DNA of 23,347 nucleotides from NCBI GenBank assembly GCA_937916405.1, contig CALFUF010000033.1, positions 1-23,347 of the forward strand, in the 5' to 3' direction. The DNA comes from an uncultured Prevotella sp. (GTDB taxonomy: Bacteria > Bacteroidota > Bacteroidia > Bacteroidales > Bacteroidaceae). The notes below the pieces were generated by a model. It was not told the DNA's origin. It was given only the letters and a program-made list of their open reading frames with translations, and ran no database searches. Of this stretch, positions 22,939 to 23,347 are shown piece by piece. The position numbers and the translations under genes were made by a program. The first letter of the stretch is position 1; every line of letters begins with the position of its first letter.

Positions 22939-23347
22939 ATGAAATTCATCTCATGGAATGTTAATGGACTGAGAGCTTGCGAAGGTAAGGGCTTCAGCGA
23001 CATCTTCAAAGAGTTAGATGCAGACTTTTTCTGTTTGCAAGAGACAAAGATGCAGGAAGGTCAACTTGACTTACAGTTTGACGGCTACACATCTTATTGG
23101 AACTATGCGGAAAAGAAGGGGTACTCTGGTACGGCAATCTTCACTAAGCACCAGCCATTGAACGTGGAATATGGTATCGGTATTGATCTGCACGACCACG
23201 AAGGACGCGTCATCACATTGGAAATGGAAAACTTTTATCTAGTTACCTGTTACACCCCTAACTCTCAGGACGGACTCAAGAGGCTGGAATATCGCATGTC
23301 ATGGGAAGATGCCTTCCGTGCCTACCTTAAACGACTCGACCAGAGAA
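22939..23347 (+). CDS. xth: Exodeoxyribonuclease III / AP endonuclease, 3' part outside window
   Basis: Only the first 136 codons are in the window; the frame is open to the edge. The protein begins KFISWNVNGLRACEGKGF, typical of the ExoIII (Xth) branch of the endonuclease/exonuclease/phosphatase fold. Asn7 and Glu35 (in FCLQETKMQ) are the expected metal-site residues, and CYTPNSQDGLKRLEYR carries the conserved Tyr and Asn that contact DNA phosphates. The full protein should be about 250 residues. It repairs abasic sites and trims 3' ends. It lies 30 nt after ribH and is probably in the same transcript. Confidence 0.93.
   Translation, partial: MKFISWNVNGLRACEGKGFSDIFKELDADFFCLQETKMQEGQLDLQFDGYTSYWNYAEKKGYSGTAIFTKHQPLNVEYGIGIDLHDHEGRVITLEMENFYLVTCYTPNSQDGLKRLEYRMSWEDAFRAYLKRLDQR

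Noticed and set aside
1..23347. tRNA, rRNA or insertion-sequence genes
   Set aside because: Gaps between genes are too short or filled by the listed elements; no transposase-like protein or tRNA cloverleaf was seen by eye.

Overview
The window looks like a chromosomal stretch of a Bacteroidota bacterium, most likely Prevotellaceae (Prevotella or a close relative). Three things suggest this. Promoters follow the Bacteroidota pattern (TTTG or TTG, about 20 bp, then TAnnTTTG) with no clear Shine-Dalgarno sites. Several gene families are typical of that phylum: a DUF2723 membrane protein, a CarboxypepD_reg-like domain protein, recF followed by a DUF721 gene, and a TPR protein followed by ribH. 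The protein sequences also read like Prevotella homologues. The assignment rests on remembered family patterns, not on a database search. Gene content is mostly core metabolism and housekeeping. I see no phage, insertion sequence, CRISPR array, tRNA or rRNA.

Layout. At 50-1591 (minus strand) an orphan sensor histidine kinase is followed by a small exported CarboxypepD_reg-like protein that may be the truncated start of a larger gene. From 1725 to 9218 (plus strand) six tightly packed or overlapping genes form one likely operon: an RlmL-type 23S rRNA methyltransferase, a DPP-IV-like peptidase, SerB, PurD, an unknown membrane protein and a YqaA/DedA-like membrane protein. From 9302 to 15142 a second plus-strand unit encodes a DUF2723 GT-C-like membrane protein, a NodB deacetylase, an NhaD antiporter and GreA, and ends in a strong intrinsic terminator. 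After a repeat-filled 429-bp gap, 15572-20286 (plus) encodes an M3 peptidase, a dCMP deaminase, a CtpA-like S41 protease and 5-formyl-THF cyclo-ligase. This unit converges on, and overlaps, the minus-strand pair recF and DUF721 (20279-21680). A divergent promoter region then drives a plus-strand unit of TPR membrane protein, ribH and a partial xth, which runs off the window.

The least ordinary part is non-coding. Between the greA terminator and the M3 peptidase promoter lies an array of seven units on an exact 22-bp pitch (15314-15464). Five units are clear hairpins with arms around a 5-nt loop, and the loop centres stay in register even where the stem sequence is completely different. Next to it is a GTGACAAGG inverted-repeat element. 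Separately, three simple-repeat expansions sit inside genes: a nonamer in the rlmL tail giving an Arg-Glu-Thr repeat, and two heptamer tracts in the M3 peptidase gene. The heptamer tracts could shift the reading frame if copy number changed.

Most genes touch or overlap by 1-32 nt, so translational coupling is probably common here. Promoters can be placed with fair confidence before rlmL, the M3 peptidase and the TPR gene, and with less confidence before the histidine kinase, the DUF2723 gene and recF. The recF promoter lies so close to the start codon that its mRNA may be leaderless.
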